The position numbers were made by a program, and so were the translations under genes. Shown here piece by piece: positions 1-7,629 of a stretch of 64,000 nucleotides of DNA. Position 1 is the first letter of the stretch, and each line of letters begins with the position of its first letter. The notes below the pieces were generated by a model that saw nothing but the letters and a program-made list of their open reading frames with translations, was not told the origin of the DNA and did not search any database. Source of the stretch: CANRPC01 sp964456095 (GTDB taxonomy: Bacteria; Bacillota_I; Bacilli_A; RFN20; CAG-449); assembly GCA_964456095.1 (NCBI GenBank), contig CAYVZF010000002.1:6275-70274 (forward strand). The letters are read 5' to 3'.

Positions 1-395
1 GTGATAAAACAATAGGAATTGCTTTATCTGACTCTATGGGAATTATCTCTTATGGCGTTGAAACTTATCGATTTGAAGAAAAAGATTTAAATGCTGCGTT
101 TAATAGGGTAAAATATTACGTAGATAAGGAATCTATTAAAGAAATTGCTCTTGGCCTTCCTCTTCATATGTCTGGAGAAGAATCACCACATTCCATAATG
201 TGTAGAGAATTTAAAGAAATGCTTGAAAATGGCATAAAAGGAATTAAAGTTGTTCTTATAGATGAAAGATGGACTACTAAACAAGCTACTAGAACGTTGT
301 TATCTGCAGATATGTCTAGAAATAAGAGAAAAAAAGTGATTGATAAAATGGCGGCTCAAGTTATATTAGATACTTATTTATTAGGGAGAAAATAA
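1..395 (+). CDS. ruvX: RuvX/YqgF family pre-16S rRNA nuclease, 5' truncated by window edge
   Basis: Partial gene. The frame is open from base 3 and begins DKTIGIALSD, the first conserved block of the YqgF/RuvX fold (usually preceded by GxDxGxK), so the true start lies left of the window and the ATG at 36 is internal. Later blocks are present: ALGLPLHMSG, the DERWTT segment holding the conserved acidic residue, and the C-terminal KMAAQVILDTYL helix. Family members are RNase H-like nucleases that process the 5' end of 16S rRNA. A DUF1292 gene follows after 2 bases, the same neighbour as in Bacillus (yrrK-yrzB), so the two are probably co-transcribed. Confidence 0.93.
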   Translation, partial: DKTIGIALSDSMGIISYGVETYRFEEKDLNAAFNRVKYYVDKESIKEIALGLPLHMSGEESPHSIMCREFKEMLENGIKGIKVVLIDERWTTKQATRTLLSADMSRNKRKKVIDKMAAQVILDTYLLGRK

Positions 396-397
396 AG

Positions 398-652
398 ATG
401 AAAAAAGATGATAATAAAATTATATTTGTTGATGAAGAAGGAAATAAAACAGAATTAGAAATTTATTTTACTCATCATAATGATATGACAAATAAAGATT
501 ATGTTATTTTCTTTGATCCTATCTTTCCAACAGAATTAATTGCTGGTGTTGTTGAAAGTGATGGAACTATCAGCGATATTGAAGATGATGATGAATACGA
601 TTATTTAGAATCAATAATTGATGAATATGAAGAAAATGAAGAAAACAACTAA
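398..652 (+). CDS. DUF1292 (YrzB-like) small acidic protein
   Basis: An 84-residue, very acidic protein. Residues 8-50 follow the DUF1292 pattern: a start like IIFVDEEGNK, then an EIYFTH strand and a central YVIFFDP strand. The C-terminus is almost entirely Asp and Glu. No biochemical function is established for the family. It is normally encoded directly after ruvX in Bacilli, as here, with only 2 bases between the genes. The ATG directly follows the upstream stop, so translational coupling is likely. The assignment rests on length, composition, block pattern and synteny. Confidence 0.8.
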   Translation: MKKDDNKIIFVDEEGNKTELEIYFTHHNDMTNKDYVIFFDPIFPTELIAGVVESDGTISDIEDDDEYDYLESIIDEYEENEENN

Positions 653-677
653 AAAAAATAGAATTTAAGTTTTTCTA

Positions 678-686
678 TGTTATAAT
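678..686 (+). promoter_or_regulatory. Extended -10 promoter of greA
   Basis: TG at 678-679, one base, then a perfect TATAAT at 681-686 form an extended -10 element. No convincing -35 hexamer lies 17 bases upstream. A strong ribosome site, AAGGAGC, follows at 700-706. Confidence 0.55.
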
Positions 687-716
687 TATTTAGATTTCAA
701 AGGAGCTAGAAATAAA

Positions 717-1187
717 ATGGAAAAAGAAAAAATTATTCTTACTGAAGAAGGTTTAAAAAAATTTGAAGAAGAATTATTTAATTTAAAAAATGTCGAACGT
801 ATTAAAGTAACAGAAGAAATAAAAGAAGCAAAAGCTCAAGGTGACCTTTCAGAAAATGCTGATTACGATGCCGCTAGAACTAGACAAGCTGAAATTGAAG
901 GAAGAATTCAATATCTTGAAAATTTAATTCAAAATGCACATATTATTAGTAGTGATGCTTCTAGTGATGAAGTAAGAGTTGGCTGTACAGTTGAACTTCT
1001 TTCTTTAGATGAAAATGTTAATGACACATATACTATTGTTGGTTCTGCAGAAGCTGATCCAATTAAGGGTAAAATATCTAATGAATGTTTATTAGCACAA
1101 GCCATTCTAGGACATAATATTGGTGATGAAGTTTTAGTTAAATGTGAAGAACCATATTTGGTTAGAATTGTTAACGTTTCAAAATAA
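717..1187 (+). CDS. greA: Transcription elongation factor GreA
   Basis: A 156-residue protein of the usual GreA length. The N-terminal coiled coil starts at about residue 5 (ILTEEGLKKFEEEL) and contains GDLSENADYDAAR, whose tip acidic residues chelate the catalytic Mg in the RNA polymerase secondary channel. The C-terminal FKBP-like domain ends with SPIG-box-like sequence (DPIKGKISNECLLAQAILGH). GreA stimulates cleavage of backtracked nascent RNA. The gene has its own promoter and a strong terminator and looks monocistronic. The ribosome site AAGGAGC lies 10 bases before the ATG. Confidence 0.97.
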   Translation: MEKEKIILTEEGLKKFEEELFNLKNVERIKVTEEIKEAKAQGDLSENADYDAARTRQAEIEGRIQYLENLIQNAHIISSDASSDEVRVGCTVELLSLDENVNDTYTIVGSAEADPIKGKISNECLLAQAILGHNIGDEVLVKCEEPYLVRIVNVSK

Positions 1188-1204
1188 TTTATTCTAATTT
1201 TATT

Positions 1205-1231
1205 AAGGAGAAAAAATCTCCTTTTTTTTTT
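1205..1231 (+). terminator. Intrinsic terminator of greA
   Basis: A 7-bp stem (AAGGAGA, 1205-1211, with TCTCCTT, 1217-1223) and a 5-base loop are followed directly by a T run. Confidence 0.9.
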
Positions 1232-1278
1232 GCAATTTTTTTTAAATTTCTTCAATTGTATAAGTAGGAGGAAATTTT

Positions 1279-1821
1279 ATGTATAAGATTATTGCGGTAG
1301 TAGTTGTATCAGTTGTTGCTTTAATAGTTGTTTTTACTCAAATAGATCCAAACATTAATAAAGCAAACAATGATTCACAAGTAGTTTCGGTTTATGAAGA
1401 TGAGGATATGGTTAATGTTGTTTTAACTGGACAAGTAGTTTATCCTGGCTCATATTCTATTTCATCGTATTCAACTATTAAAGATTTAGTGGATAAAGCA
1501 GGAGGTTTTTTAGAAAGTGCAGATCAAAGTGCGATTTTACTTGATACTGTTATTGATAATAGAACAGAGGTTTATATTCCTATTAAATCTACTTATCAAA
1601 CAGAATGTGAAATTGAAGCAGAAAAAGAAAAAATAAATATTAATGAAGCAACTGCAGAACAAATTGCAACATTAGACGCTATTGGTCAAACTCTCGCTGA
1701 TAGGATAGTTAAATATAGGGATGAAAATGGACCATTTTTAGCATTAGAAGATATTAAAAATGTTACTGGTATAGGCGATGCTATATTTAATAAAATGCGT
1801 GATTATATTAGACTTAAATGA
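1279..1821 (+). CDS. comEA: Competence protein ComEA, DNA receptor
   Basis: A 180-residue membrane-anchored DNA-binding protein. Residues 3-22 are a single hydrophobic anchor. Residues about 45-105 form a SLBB-type domain (VVLTGQVVYPGSYS), and residues 120-180 carry the double helix-hairpin-helix (INEATAEQIATLDAIG...DIKNVTGIGDAIF) that binds DNA without sequence preference. The ribosome site AGGAGG is at 1266-1271. Its stop codon overlaps the comEC start (ATGA), so the two proteins for DNA binding and membrane passage are translationally coupled. This suggests capacity for natural transformation, but no pilus genes are visible here. Confidence 0.95.
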   Translation: MYKIIAVVVVSVVALIVVFTQIDPNINKANNDSQVVSVYEDEDMVNVVLTGQVVYPGSYSISSYSTIKDLVDKAGGFLESADQSAILLDTVIDNRTEVYIPIKSTYQTECEIEAEKEKININEATAEQIATLDAIGQTLADRIVKYRDENGPFLALEDIKNVTGIGDAIFNKMRDYIRLK

Positions 1822-3848
1822 TTGTATATATTGTATTTAATTATTGTATATTATTAGGGTTATATTTATTTAATCCTTATTTATCTTTAATTTATATAAT
1901 TATATTATTCGTATACTTAATAATTAAAAAGAATAAGAAAAATCTTTTATTATTAGCCTTTTCATTATTTTGCTTTTTATTTTCATTTATTCAAATTAAT
2001 ATACCTTATAAAGAAGATGGAAATTATTATGGAGTAGTTTTAGATGTAAGTGATAATTATTATATTTTTGCATCTGAATTAAAAAAATATTATGTATATG
2101 AAAAAGATTGTGAAAAAGAAATAGGAGATATTTTAAAACTTGAAGGTAACATTAGTGAACTTAGTTTTTCATTTTATGAATCAAATTTTAATTTTAATGA
2201 TTATTTAAACAATAAAAATGTATATTATAAACTAAATGTAAAAAATGAAGATGTATTATTAAATTCGCTAATTAAAATTGAAAAAATAAAAAAGTATCTA
2301 TTAAAAAATTATTCTAATGAATCAAAAGATTTTTTTGAATTATTACTATTTTCTTCTTCAACATCTTTTTCATCTTTGGCGTCTGAATTAGGATTATATT
2401 CTGTTCTTTCATCTTCTGGATTATTGTTATATGAATTATTAGAATTATTAAAAAAATATATATTTCGTTTTGTTAATTGGAAACATAGAAAATATATTCC
2501 ATATGTTATTGTGTTTCCAATTATTATTTTATCGTCTTATAAAATTGGGATTATAAGGGCTTTTATAATGTCAATAAATAAGGATATTTTAAATAACAGA
2601 ATTAATAAAAATACAATATATTCGATATGTTTGTTAGTTTGTTTGTTTTTCAATCCGTTATTTTTTAAAACAATGGCATTTGTATTATCTTTTATTTTAC
2701 CTTTTTGTTTAAACTATATAAAATACTCTAAAAATTCATTTAAAAACAAAAAGATAATTAATTCTTTTTTTGTTCTTTTTTTATATTTACCATTTTCTAT
2801 TAATATAAATAATACATTAACAATTATAACAACATTATTCTTTGCATTTTTTAAAAAGATTTGCGCAGTATTGTATTCTTTTTCTTATTTTCTAATTTTT
2901 TTACCATTTTCTTATTTGATTTTAAATCCGATTGGAAAATTTGTTTTTAATTTTTTTTCTAATATTAATAATAATTCGTTAAAACTTTTTTTTAATGAAA
3001 TTACTGTTTTACAATTTTTTGTTTATTATTTAATTCTTTTAATATTATTAATGCTTTACGAAATTAAAGAAAAGAAAAAAGGTAATATAGCCTTTCTTAT
3101 TTTAATAGCGTATGTTTTATGTATATCAAATAATATTTCTCATTATTTTAATAGTTATATTTCTTTTATTAATGTTTCTCAAGGGGATTCTATTTTAATA
3201 CATGATAAAACTACAGATGTATTAATTGATACGGGTGGAACACTATATAAAGATATTGCAAATGATGTTTTAATTCCATATTTAAAAAAGAAATGCATAA
3301 AAGATTTAGATTATGTTTTTTTAAGTCATGATGATTATGACCATAATGGAGCGTTTTTAGCATTATCTAGTAATTTTATAGTAAAAAATTATGTATTAGG
3401 TAGTAATTTTGATTACATAAATGTGGGCAATTTAAAGTTTGAAAATTTAAATCATTATGGTAATGGCCTTTTAAATAATGATGATTCTTCTGTCATTAAA
3501 TTAAAATTTTATTCTACTACTTATCTTTTTACAGGTGATATATCTAAAACTATTGAAGAAAAATTAATAGAAAATGAGGATATTAAAGCTGATGTTTTGA
3601 AAATAGCGCATCATGGTAGTTCTTCTTCATCAAGTATGAATTTTTTAAAGAAAGTTGATCCATCTATCGCAGTTATTTCTGTTGGGAAGAATAATAAATA
3701 TAATCATCCTAGTGATTTAGTAATTAATAGACTTAATAAATTAAATATTAAAATATATAGGACAGATTTAGATGGCTCTATTACATTTAAAGAAAACTAC
3801 ATAAAAAAATTATCATCTTATTTTATAAAGAAAAAAGAGTATTTATAA
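1818..3848 (+). CDS. comEC: ComEC/Rec2 DNA uptake channel
   Basis: A 676-residue polytopic membrane protein. The N-terminal part has membrane helices and a short soluble insert, the middle is the ComEC competence domain, and from about residue 450 there is a metallo-beta-lactamase-like domain. That domain shows FINVSQGDSILI, VLIDTGG and the metal motif HDDYDH at residues 504-509, plus the later KIAHHGSSSSS block. ComEC carries single-stranded DNA across the membrane during transformation, and the C-terminal domain is thought to degrade the non-transported strand. It overlaps comEA by 4 bases. Its base composition is even more AT-rich than its neighbours, typical for a membrane protein here. 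Confidence 0.95.
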   Translation: MIVYIVFNYCILLGLYLFNPYLSLIYIIILFVYLIIKKNKKNLLLLAFSLFCFLFSFIQINIPYKEDGNYYGVVLDVSDNYYIFASELKKYYVYEKDCEKEIGDILKLEGNISELSFSFYESNFNFNDYLNNKNVYYKLNVKNEDVLLNSLIKIEKIKKYLLKNYSNESKDFFELLLFSSSTSFSSLASELGLYSVLSSSGLLLYELLELLKKYIFRFVNWKHRKYIPYVIVFPIIILSSYKIGIIRAFIMSINKDILNNRINKNTIYSICLLVCLFFNPLFFKTMAFVLSFILPFCLNYIKYSKNSFKNKKIINSFFVLFLYLPFSININNTLTIITTLFFAFFKKICAVLYSFSYFLIFLPFSYLILNPIGKFVFNFFSNINNNSLKLFFNEITVLQFFVYYLILLILLMLYEIKEKKKGNIAFLILIAYVLCISNNISHYFNSYISFINVSQGDSILIHDKTTDVLIDTGGTLYKDIANDVLIPYLKKKCIKDLDYVFLSHDDYDHNGAFLALSSNFIVKNYVLGSNFDYINVGNLKFENLNHYGNGLLNNDDSSVIKLKFYSTTYLFTGDISKTIEEKLIENEDIKADVLKIAHHGSSSSSSMNFLKKVDPSIAVISVGKNNKYNHPSDLVINRLNKLNIKIYRTDLDGSITFKENYIKKLSSYFIKKKEYL

Positions 3849-3901
3849 ATAATTATTTTTTTAATTTTAATAATTGTTATATAATTAAAAAGGTGATAAA
3901 A

Positions 3902-4864
3902 ATGGTTTACTTAATTTATGGTGAACAATATCCTACTATTAGGAAAAAAGTTAATCAATTGAAAAAACAGTTATTAGGCGATTATATTGATGAATTTTCG
4001 TATGTCTCATTATCTTGCAAAACAACATCTGTACAAGATATTGTATATGAAGCAACTAAGCCTAGTTTGTTTTCACAAAATAAGTTGATTGTAGCATCTG
4101 AACCATATTTTTTATCGACTTCAAGAGAGAAAAATGATATTGAAAAGAATCAAGATTATGATGTATTAAAATCGTTTTTATCTAATCCAAGTGATTGTAC
4201 AACTCTTGTTTTTATTTTTGAAGGAAGTAATATTAATAAAAAAAGTGATATTTATAGATTAATTGAAAAGAATGGTAAAATTGAAGAAGTTGAGCAACTT
4301 TCTCAAAGTCAATTTGCTTCAGTCGCGGGTCAATATTTTATTAAAGCAAATGTTAAAGTCGATAATAATGCATTAGAAGAATTGATTTTTAGATGTGGTG
4401 TAGATTTATCAAAATTTTTAATGGAAGCTAATAAATTGTGTTTATATTCAAAACATATAACAATTGATGATGTTGATGCACTTGTTTCATTAAAACCTGA
4501 GCAAAATGCTTTTGCTATCGCAGAAAATTTAATGAAAGGTAATTATAAAAATGCATTGAAAATATATTATGATTTAAGAATGCTAAAAGAAGAACCAGTT
4601 AGATTAATTGCTCTTATGGCTTCGCAATTTAGAATATTAACTAGAGTAGGATTCCTTTTAAAAAATGGATATGATAAAGATAAAATCGCAAAAGAAATGG
4701 CAATACATCCATATAGAGTTTCTTTGGCTATATCTAATTTAAATTATGTATCTTATAATAAAGCACAAGAAGTACTAGAAAAATTATATGATTTGGATTA
4801 TAAAATAAAATCTGGACAAATTGATCCATATTATGGATTTGAATTATTTCTGTTAAATTTTTAA
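3902..4864 (+). CDS. holA: DNA polymerase III delta subunit
   Basis: A 320-residue clamp-loader subunit, HolA/YqeN family. It opens with VYLIYGEQYPTIRKKV, shows the delta-typical LFSQNKLIVASEPYF segment and an AAA-like domain II, and ends with the domain III helices (MASQFRILTRV...EMAIHPYRV). Together with delta' and tau it opens and loads the beta clamp. I chose the ATG at 3902, not the GTG at 3893, because the GTG is part of the ribosome site AAGGTGA, which sits 6 bases before the ATG. In Bacillus this gene also follows comEC, with rpsT convergent just downstream, as here. Confidence 0.93.
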   Translation: MVYLIYGEQYPTIRKKVNQLKKQLLGDYIDEFSYVSLSCKTTSVQDIVYEATKPSLFSQNKLIVASEPYFLSTSREKNDIEKNQDYDVLKSFLSNPSDCTTLVFIFEGSNINKKSDIYRLIEKNGKIEEVEQLSQSQFASVAGQYFIKANVKVDNNALEELIFRCGVDLSKFLMEANKLCLYSKHITIDDVDALVSLKPEQNAFAIAENLMKGNYKNALKIYYDLRMLKEEPVRLIALMASQFRILTRVGFLLKNGYDKDKIAKEMAIHPYRVSLAISNLNYVSYNKAQEVLEKLYDLDYKIKSGQIDPYYGFELFLLNF

Positions 4865-4865
4865 T

Positions 4866-4891
4866 AAAAAAGCCTTTCAAAGGCTTTTTTT
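4866..4891 (+). terminator. Intrinsic terminator of holA
   Basis: The stem AGCCTT (4871-4876) / AAGGCT (4880-4885), extended by A:T pairs and closed by a 3-base loop, is followed by a T run. Confidence 0.9.
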
Positions 4892-4895
4892 GTCG

Positions 4896-4909
4896 AATAA
4901 GTACTTATT
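4896..4909. repeat. Perfect 14-bp palindrome between convergent terminators
   Basis: AATAAGTACTTATT is its own reverse complement. It lies between the holA and rpsT terminators, next to a TGTCGAA match to the Spo0A box (4891-4897). No promoter is nearby, so no role is assigned. Confidence 0.4.
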
Positions 4910-4939
4910 TATTAAGTAATTAGTAAATAATTAGAGCAA

Positions 4940-4962
4940 TAAAAAAAGGACTTAAGGTCCTT
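4940..4962 (-). terminator. Intrinsic terminator of rpsT
   Basis: On the minus strand, AAGGAC/GTCCTT (4957-4962 with 4946-4951, 5-base loop) is followed by a T run, read as the A tract at 4940-4947 on the plus strand. Confidence 0.85.
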
Positions 4963-4968
4963 AATATA

Positions 4969-5229
4969 TTAAAGTGAATTAACAAGATTTGCTAAATGTG
5001 ACTTTTGTCTAGCAGCGGCATTTCTATGTTGAATACCTTTTGATACTGAACGATCAATTTTTGAAAATGCAACTGGAAGTAATTTTTTAGCAAGTTCAAC
5101 ATCTTTTGCATTACATGCCGCAACAACTGCTTTATAAGCTGTTCTCATTGATGACTTGTAAGATGCATTTCTTTGTCTTGCTTTTTCATTTGTAAGAATT
5201 CTCTTTTTTTGAGATTTGATATTTGCCAT
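4969..5229 (-). CDS. rpsT: 30S ribosomal protein S20
   Basis: An 86-residue basic protein of the normal S20 length. It has the N-terminal MANIKSQKKRILTNEKARQRN block, the helical SSMRTAYKAV segment, and the typical end KGIQHRNAAARQKSHLANLVN. S20 binds 16S rRNA early in 30S assembly. The ribosome site AGAGGTGA precedes the ATG. The gene is a single unit with its own promoter and terminator and converges on holA. Confidence 0.97.
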   Translation of the reverse strand: MANIKSQKKRILTNEKARQRNASYKSSMRTAYKAVVAACNAKDVELAKKLLPVAFSKIDRSVSKGIQHRNAAARQKSHLANLVNSL

Positions 5230-5271
5230 ATTTGTTCACCTCTTTCACGTCTGGTTACGTTTTACTTATGA

Positions 5272-5300
5272 ATGATAACATATTTATTATTTGCTTTCAA
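5272..5300 (-). promoter_or_regulatory. Sigma-A promoter of rpsT
   Basis: On the minus strand: -35 TTGAAA (5295-5300), 17-base spacer, -10 TATCAT (5272-5277) with an adjoining TG. The leader to the start codon is about 35 bases. Confidence 0.75.
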
Positions 5301-5422
5301 CATTTTATTTGTTTTTTTACGGCTTGTTTAAAAGAGCTAATAATTTTTTTATTAAGTAGGTAATAATTATATATTGTTAGAAAAAATGTTAAAAATAAAT
5401 AATATGAATATACTAATAAAGT

Positions 5423-6247
5423 ATGAAAAATAAATATATAGATTACGATTTTGCCGATGAAATCAAAGAAAAAGATATTAAAAAGAAAGTTTGGAAATAT
5501 GAAGGTTTTATTAAAAGAACAATTATTATTCCAAATAATGGAACTTTAAAACATAAAAAAGGAACATATGTATCATTTGAATATGATGATAATTGTAATG
5601 AAGGTAAATTAATTGAAGTAATTTCAAAAACTTTAAAGAAAATGCTTAAAAATAAAAATGTTAAAAAAGATTCATTAATTTTATGTTTTGGAATTGGAAA
5701 TGAATACTATTCAAGTGATTCTTTAGGGCCTAAAACAATAAAAAAAATCGATCCAACATCTCATTTAATTGATGATAATTCATCAAAAGGAATTTGCTCT
5801 TTAATACCTGGTGTAAAAGGATTAACTGGTCTTGACAGTGCAAGAATTGCAAAAGGATTAATTAAAGAGTATCCAATAAAATGTGTGCTTGCAATTGATG
5901 CACTTGTTACTCATGATGTTAATAGATTATTTAAAGTTATACAAATTACTGATTCTGGGATTACACCTGGAGGAGGACTACATAACTATTTAAAATCTTT
6001 AAATGAAAAGTATTTGAATGTTCCAGTTATTGCTATTGGTGTTGCTACTTGTTTGCCATCAAAAGCAATTATTGAATCCTTTATTAAAAAAACTGAGAAT
6101 TTAACTAATAATAAAACACCTAAATACATTATCGATCAGTTAAATAATGAAGAAAATCAATATTACACTCCTAAAGATACTGAAGATGTAATTGAAGCTC
6201 TATCTTTTTTATTATCGAAAAGTATTGAAAAAGCCTTAAAATATTAA
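5423..6247 (+). CDS. gpr: Germination (spore) protease GPR
   Basis: A 274-residue GPR-type aspartic endopeptidase, which degrades small acid-soluble spore proteins at germination. Family blocks are clear: YDFADE near the N-terminus, GIGNEYYSSDSLGP (Asp in the DxLGP block), IPGVKGLTGLDS, LAIDALVTHDVNRL (second conserved Asp) and TDSGITPGGGLHN. It is shorter than the roughly 370-residue Bacillus enzyme, mainly in the C-terminal part. The start is fixed because an in-frame TAA lies 2 codons upstream. No Shine-Dalgarno sequence precedes this ATG. It is direct evidence that the lineage makes, or recently made, spores. Confidence 0.93.
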   Translation: MKNKYIDYDFADEIKEKDIKKKVWKYEGFIKRTIIIPNNGTLKHKKGTYVSFEYDDNCNEGKLIEVISKTLKKMLKNKNVKKDSLILCFGIGNEYYSSDSLGPKTIKKIDPTSHLIDDNSSKGICSLIPGVKGLTGLDSARIAKGLIKEYPIKCVLAIDALVTHDVNRLFKVIQITDSGITPGGGLHNYLKSLNEKYLNVPVIAIGVATCLPSKAIIESFIKKTENLTNNKTPKYIIDQLNNEENQYYTPKDTEDVIEALSFLLSKSIEKALKY

Positions 6248-6249
6248 AA

Positions 6250-6274
6250 TTCGACATTATAGAAATAATATAAT
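6250..6274 (+). promoter_or_regulatory. Candidate promoter with Spo0A-box match
   Basis: TTCGACA (6250-6256) is an exact reverse-complement match to the Spo0A box TGTCGAA, and a perfect TATAAT follows at 6269-6274, 12 bases on. No standard -35 is seen, as in Spo0A-activated promoters. A 7-mer occurs by chance several times in 64 kb, so this is only a candidate. Confidence 0.35.
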
Positions 6275-6291
6275 AACTTGGGGTGAATAAA

Positions 6292-6585
6292 ATGAAAAAG
6301 TTTATTAAGAATTCATTATTAGTCATTTTGGTTGTTCTTCTTTTATCTTCTTTTATTAATGAGAAAAATGATCAAATTAAAACTTCGCTAGATAACGATG
6401 TTTTAATCGTAGATAAAGGTAATAATATATTAGACGATACGTCATATAGTGATAATAGTATTTTAAATGATAATGATACTAATGTATTTTCATCAATTGG
6501 ATATATTATATCTAATATATTTATTACAATAGTAAACTATATTTCCTCGATTATTAATAAAATATTGATATATATTCCTTATTAA
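6292..6585 (+). CDS. Small two-helix membrane protein of unknown function
   Basis: A 97-residue protein I do not recognise. It has a hydrophobic helix at about residues 6-22 (SLLVILVVLLLSSFI), a polar Asp/Asn-rich middle, and a hydrophobic C-terminal stretch (IISNIFITIVNYISSIINKILIYI). I chose the ATG at 6292, since the GTG at 6283 belongs to the ribosome site GGGGTGA. It follows gpr. In Bacillus the gene after gpr is spoIIP, but no SpoIIP sequence features are visible, so a sporulation role is only an inference from position and the possible Spo0A box upstream. Confidence 0.6.
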   Translation: MKKFIKNSLLVILVVLLLSSFINEKNDQIKTSLDNDVLIVDKGNNILDDTSYSDNSILNDNDTNVFSSIGYIISNIFITIVNYISSIINKILIYIPY

Positions 6586-6599
6586 ATTTTTTTGAATTC

Positions 6600-6628
6600 T
6601 TGAAATGTTGGAATGATTTATTCATAAT
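6600..6628 (+). promoter_or_regulatory. Sigma-A promoter of fmt
   Basis: -35 TTGAAA (6600-6605), 17-base spacer and -10 CATAAT (6623-6628), 22 bases before the fmt start. Confidence 0.65.
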
Positions 6629-6650
6629 ATTTAATTGAGGTGAAGAATAT

Positions 6651-7589
6651 ATGAATAAAAGCGATATTAAGGTAATTTTTATGGGAACACCTAAAATTGC
6701 ATCTGAAATATTAAAAGCATTAATTAATGATGGTTATAATATTTGTTTAGTAGTTACAAATGAAGATAAAAAAGTTGGAAGAAAAGGAATATTAACTCCA
6801 TCTGAAGTTAAAAAAGTTGCTACAAAAAATAGTATTGAGGTATTTCAACCTACAAGAATTAAAAATGATTTTAAAAGAATTCAAGAGGTTAAAGCTGACC
6901 TATTAATAACATGTGCTTATGGTCAAATTGTACCTCAAGAAGTACTTGATGCACCAAGACTAGGCTGCATTAATGTTCATGGTTCATTGCTTCCATTATT
7001 AAGAGGTGCCTCGCCTATACAAAGCGCGTTAATTCAAGGTTTTAAAGAAACTGGTGTCACTATTATGGAAATGATAGATAAAATGGATGCTGGTAAAATG
7101 TATGCAAAAAAGAGTGTTTTTATTGATGAAAATGATAATTATACTTCTTTATATGAAAAAATAACAAATGCTGGTAAAGATTGTTTGCTTGAAATGCTTC
7201 CATCATATATAAATGGAACAAATAAGGGTATAGAACAAAATGATAATGATGCAACATATTGTTCTAAAATTACTTCTGATTTTGAGCATTTATCACTTAA
7301 TGATGATAATGAGACATTTATTAATAAAGTTAAAGGTTTATCATATACTCCTGGTGGATATGTATTTATTGGTGATAAAAAATTAAAAATATTAGAATGT
7401 AAAAATTATTCCAATGATATCGAAACAGATGTTGGAAGATTTATAAAAAAGAGCAAATCGGTTTTAGTTCTTCAATTAGCATACGGACAAGTTGAAGTTT
7501 TAAAATTACAAAAAGAATCGAAAAATATTGTTGATTCAAAATCGTTTATGAATGGAGAAAGGAACTTAGAATCATTAATTGTTAACTAA
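6651..7589 (+). CDS. fmt: Methionyl-tRNA formyltransferase
   Basis: A 312-residue enzyme that formylates initiator Met-tRNA with 10-formyl-THF. The N-terminal formyltransferase domain has IKVIFMGTPKIASEIL, the catalytic Asn-x-His block INVHGSLLPLLRGASPI, and the Asp of MIDKMDAGKM. The C-terminal OB-like tRNA-binding domain begins near residue 205 (LSYTPGGYVFIGDKKLKI). The ribosome site GAGGTGA lies 7 bases before the ATG. In Bacillus fmt sits between def and rsmB in the priA cluster. Here it has moved about 6 kb upstream and def is not in the window. Confidence 0.95.
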   Translation: MNKSDIKVIFMGTPKIASEILKALINDGYNICLVVTNEDKKVGRKGILTPSEVKKVATKNSIEVFQPTRIKNDFKRIQEVKADLLITCAYGQIVPQEVLDAPRLGCINVHGSLLPLLRGASPIQSALIQGFKETGVTIMEMIDKMDAGKMYAKKSVFIDENDNYTSLYEKITNAGKDCLLEMLPSYINGTNKGIEQNDNDATYCSKITSDFEHLSLNDDNETFINKVKGLSYTPGGYVFIGDKKLKILECKNYSNDIETDVGRFIKKSKSVLVLQLAYGQVEVLKLQKESKNIVDSKSFMNGERNLESLIVN

Positions 7590-7629
7590 TATTAGTTTAT
7601 TTATCAAAGAGTGTGGTGTTATATAATTT

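Noticed and set aside
929..1255. 108-codon frame opposite greA
   Set aside because: It is antisense to a complete GreA with all motifs and covers the greA terminator. It has no ribosome site.
3893..3901. GTG start codons a few codons before the true ATG (also at 6283, 11755, 41861, 61098)
   Set aside because: In each case the GTG is part of an AGGTGA- or GGGGTGA-type ribosome site that serves the next start codon.
4891..4897. TGTCGAA, an exact Spo0A box, downstream of holA
   Set aside because: It lies between two convergent terminators with no promoter to control. From base composition, a handful of chance matches to this 7-mer are expected in 64 kb.
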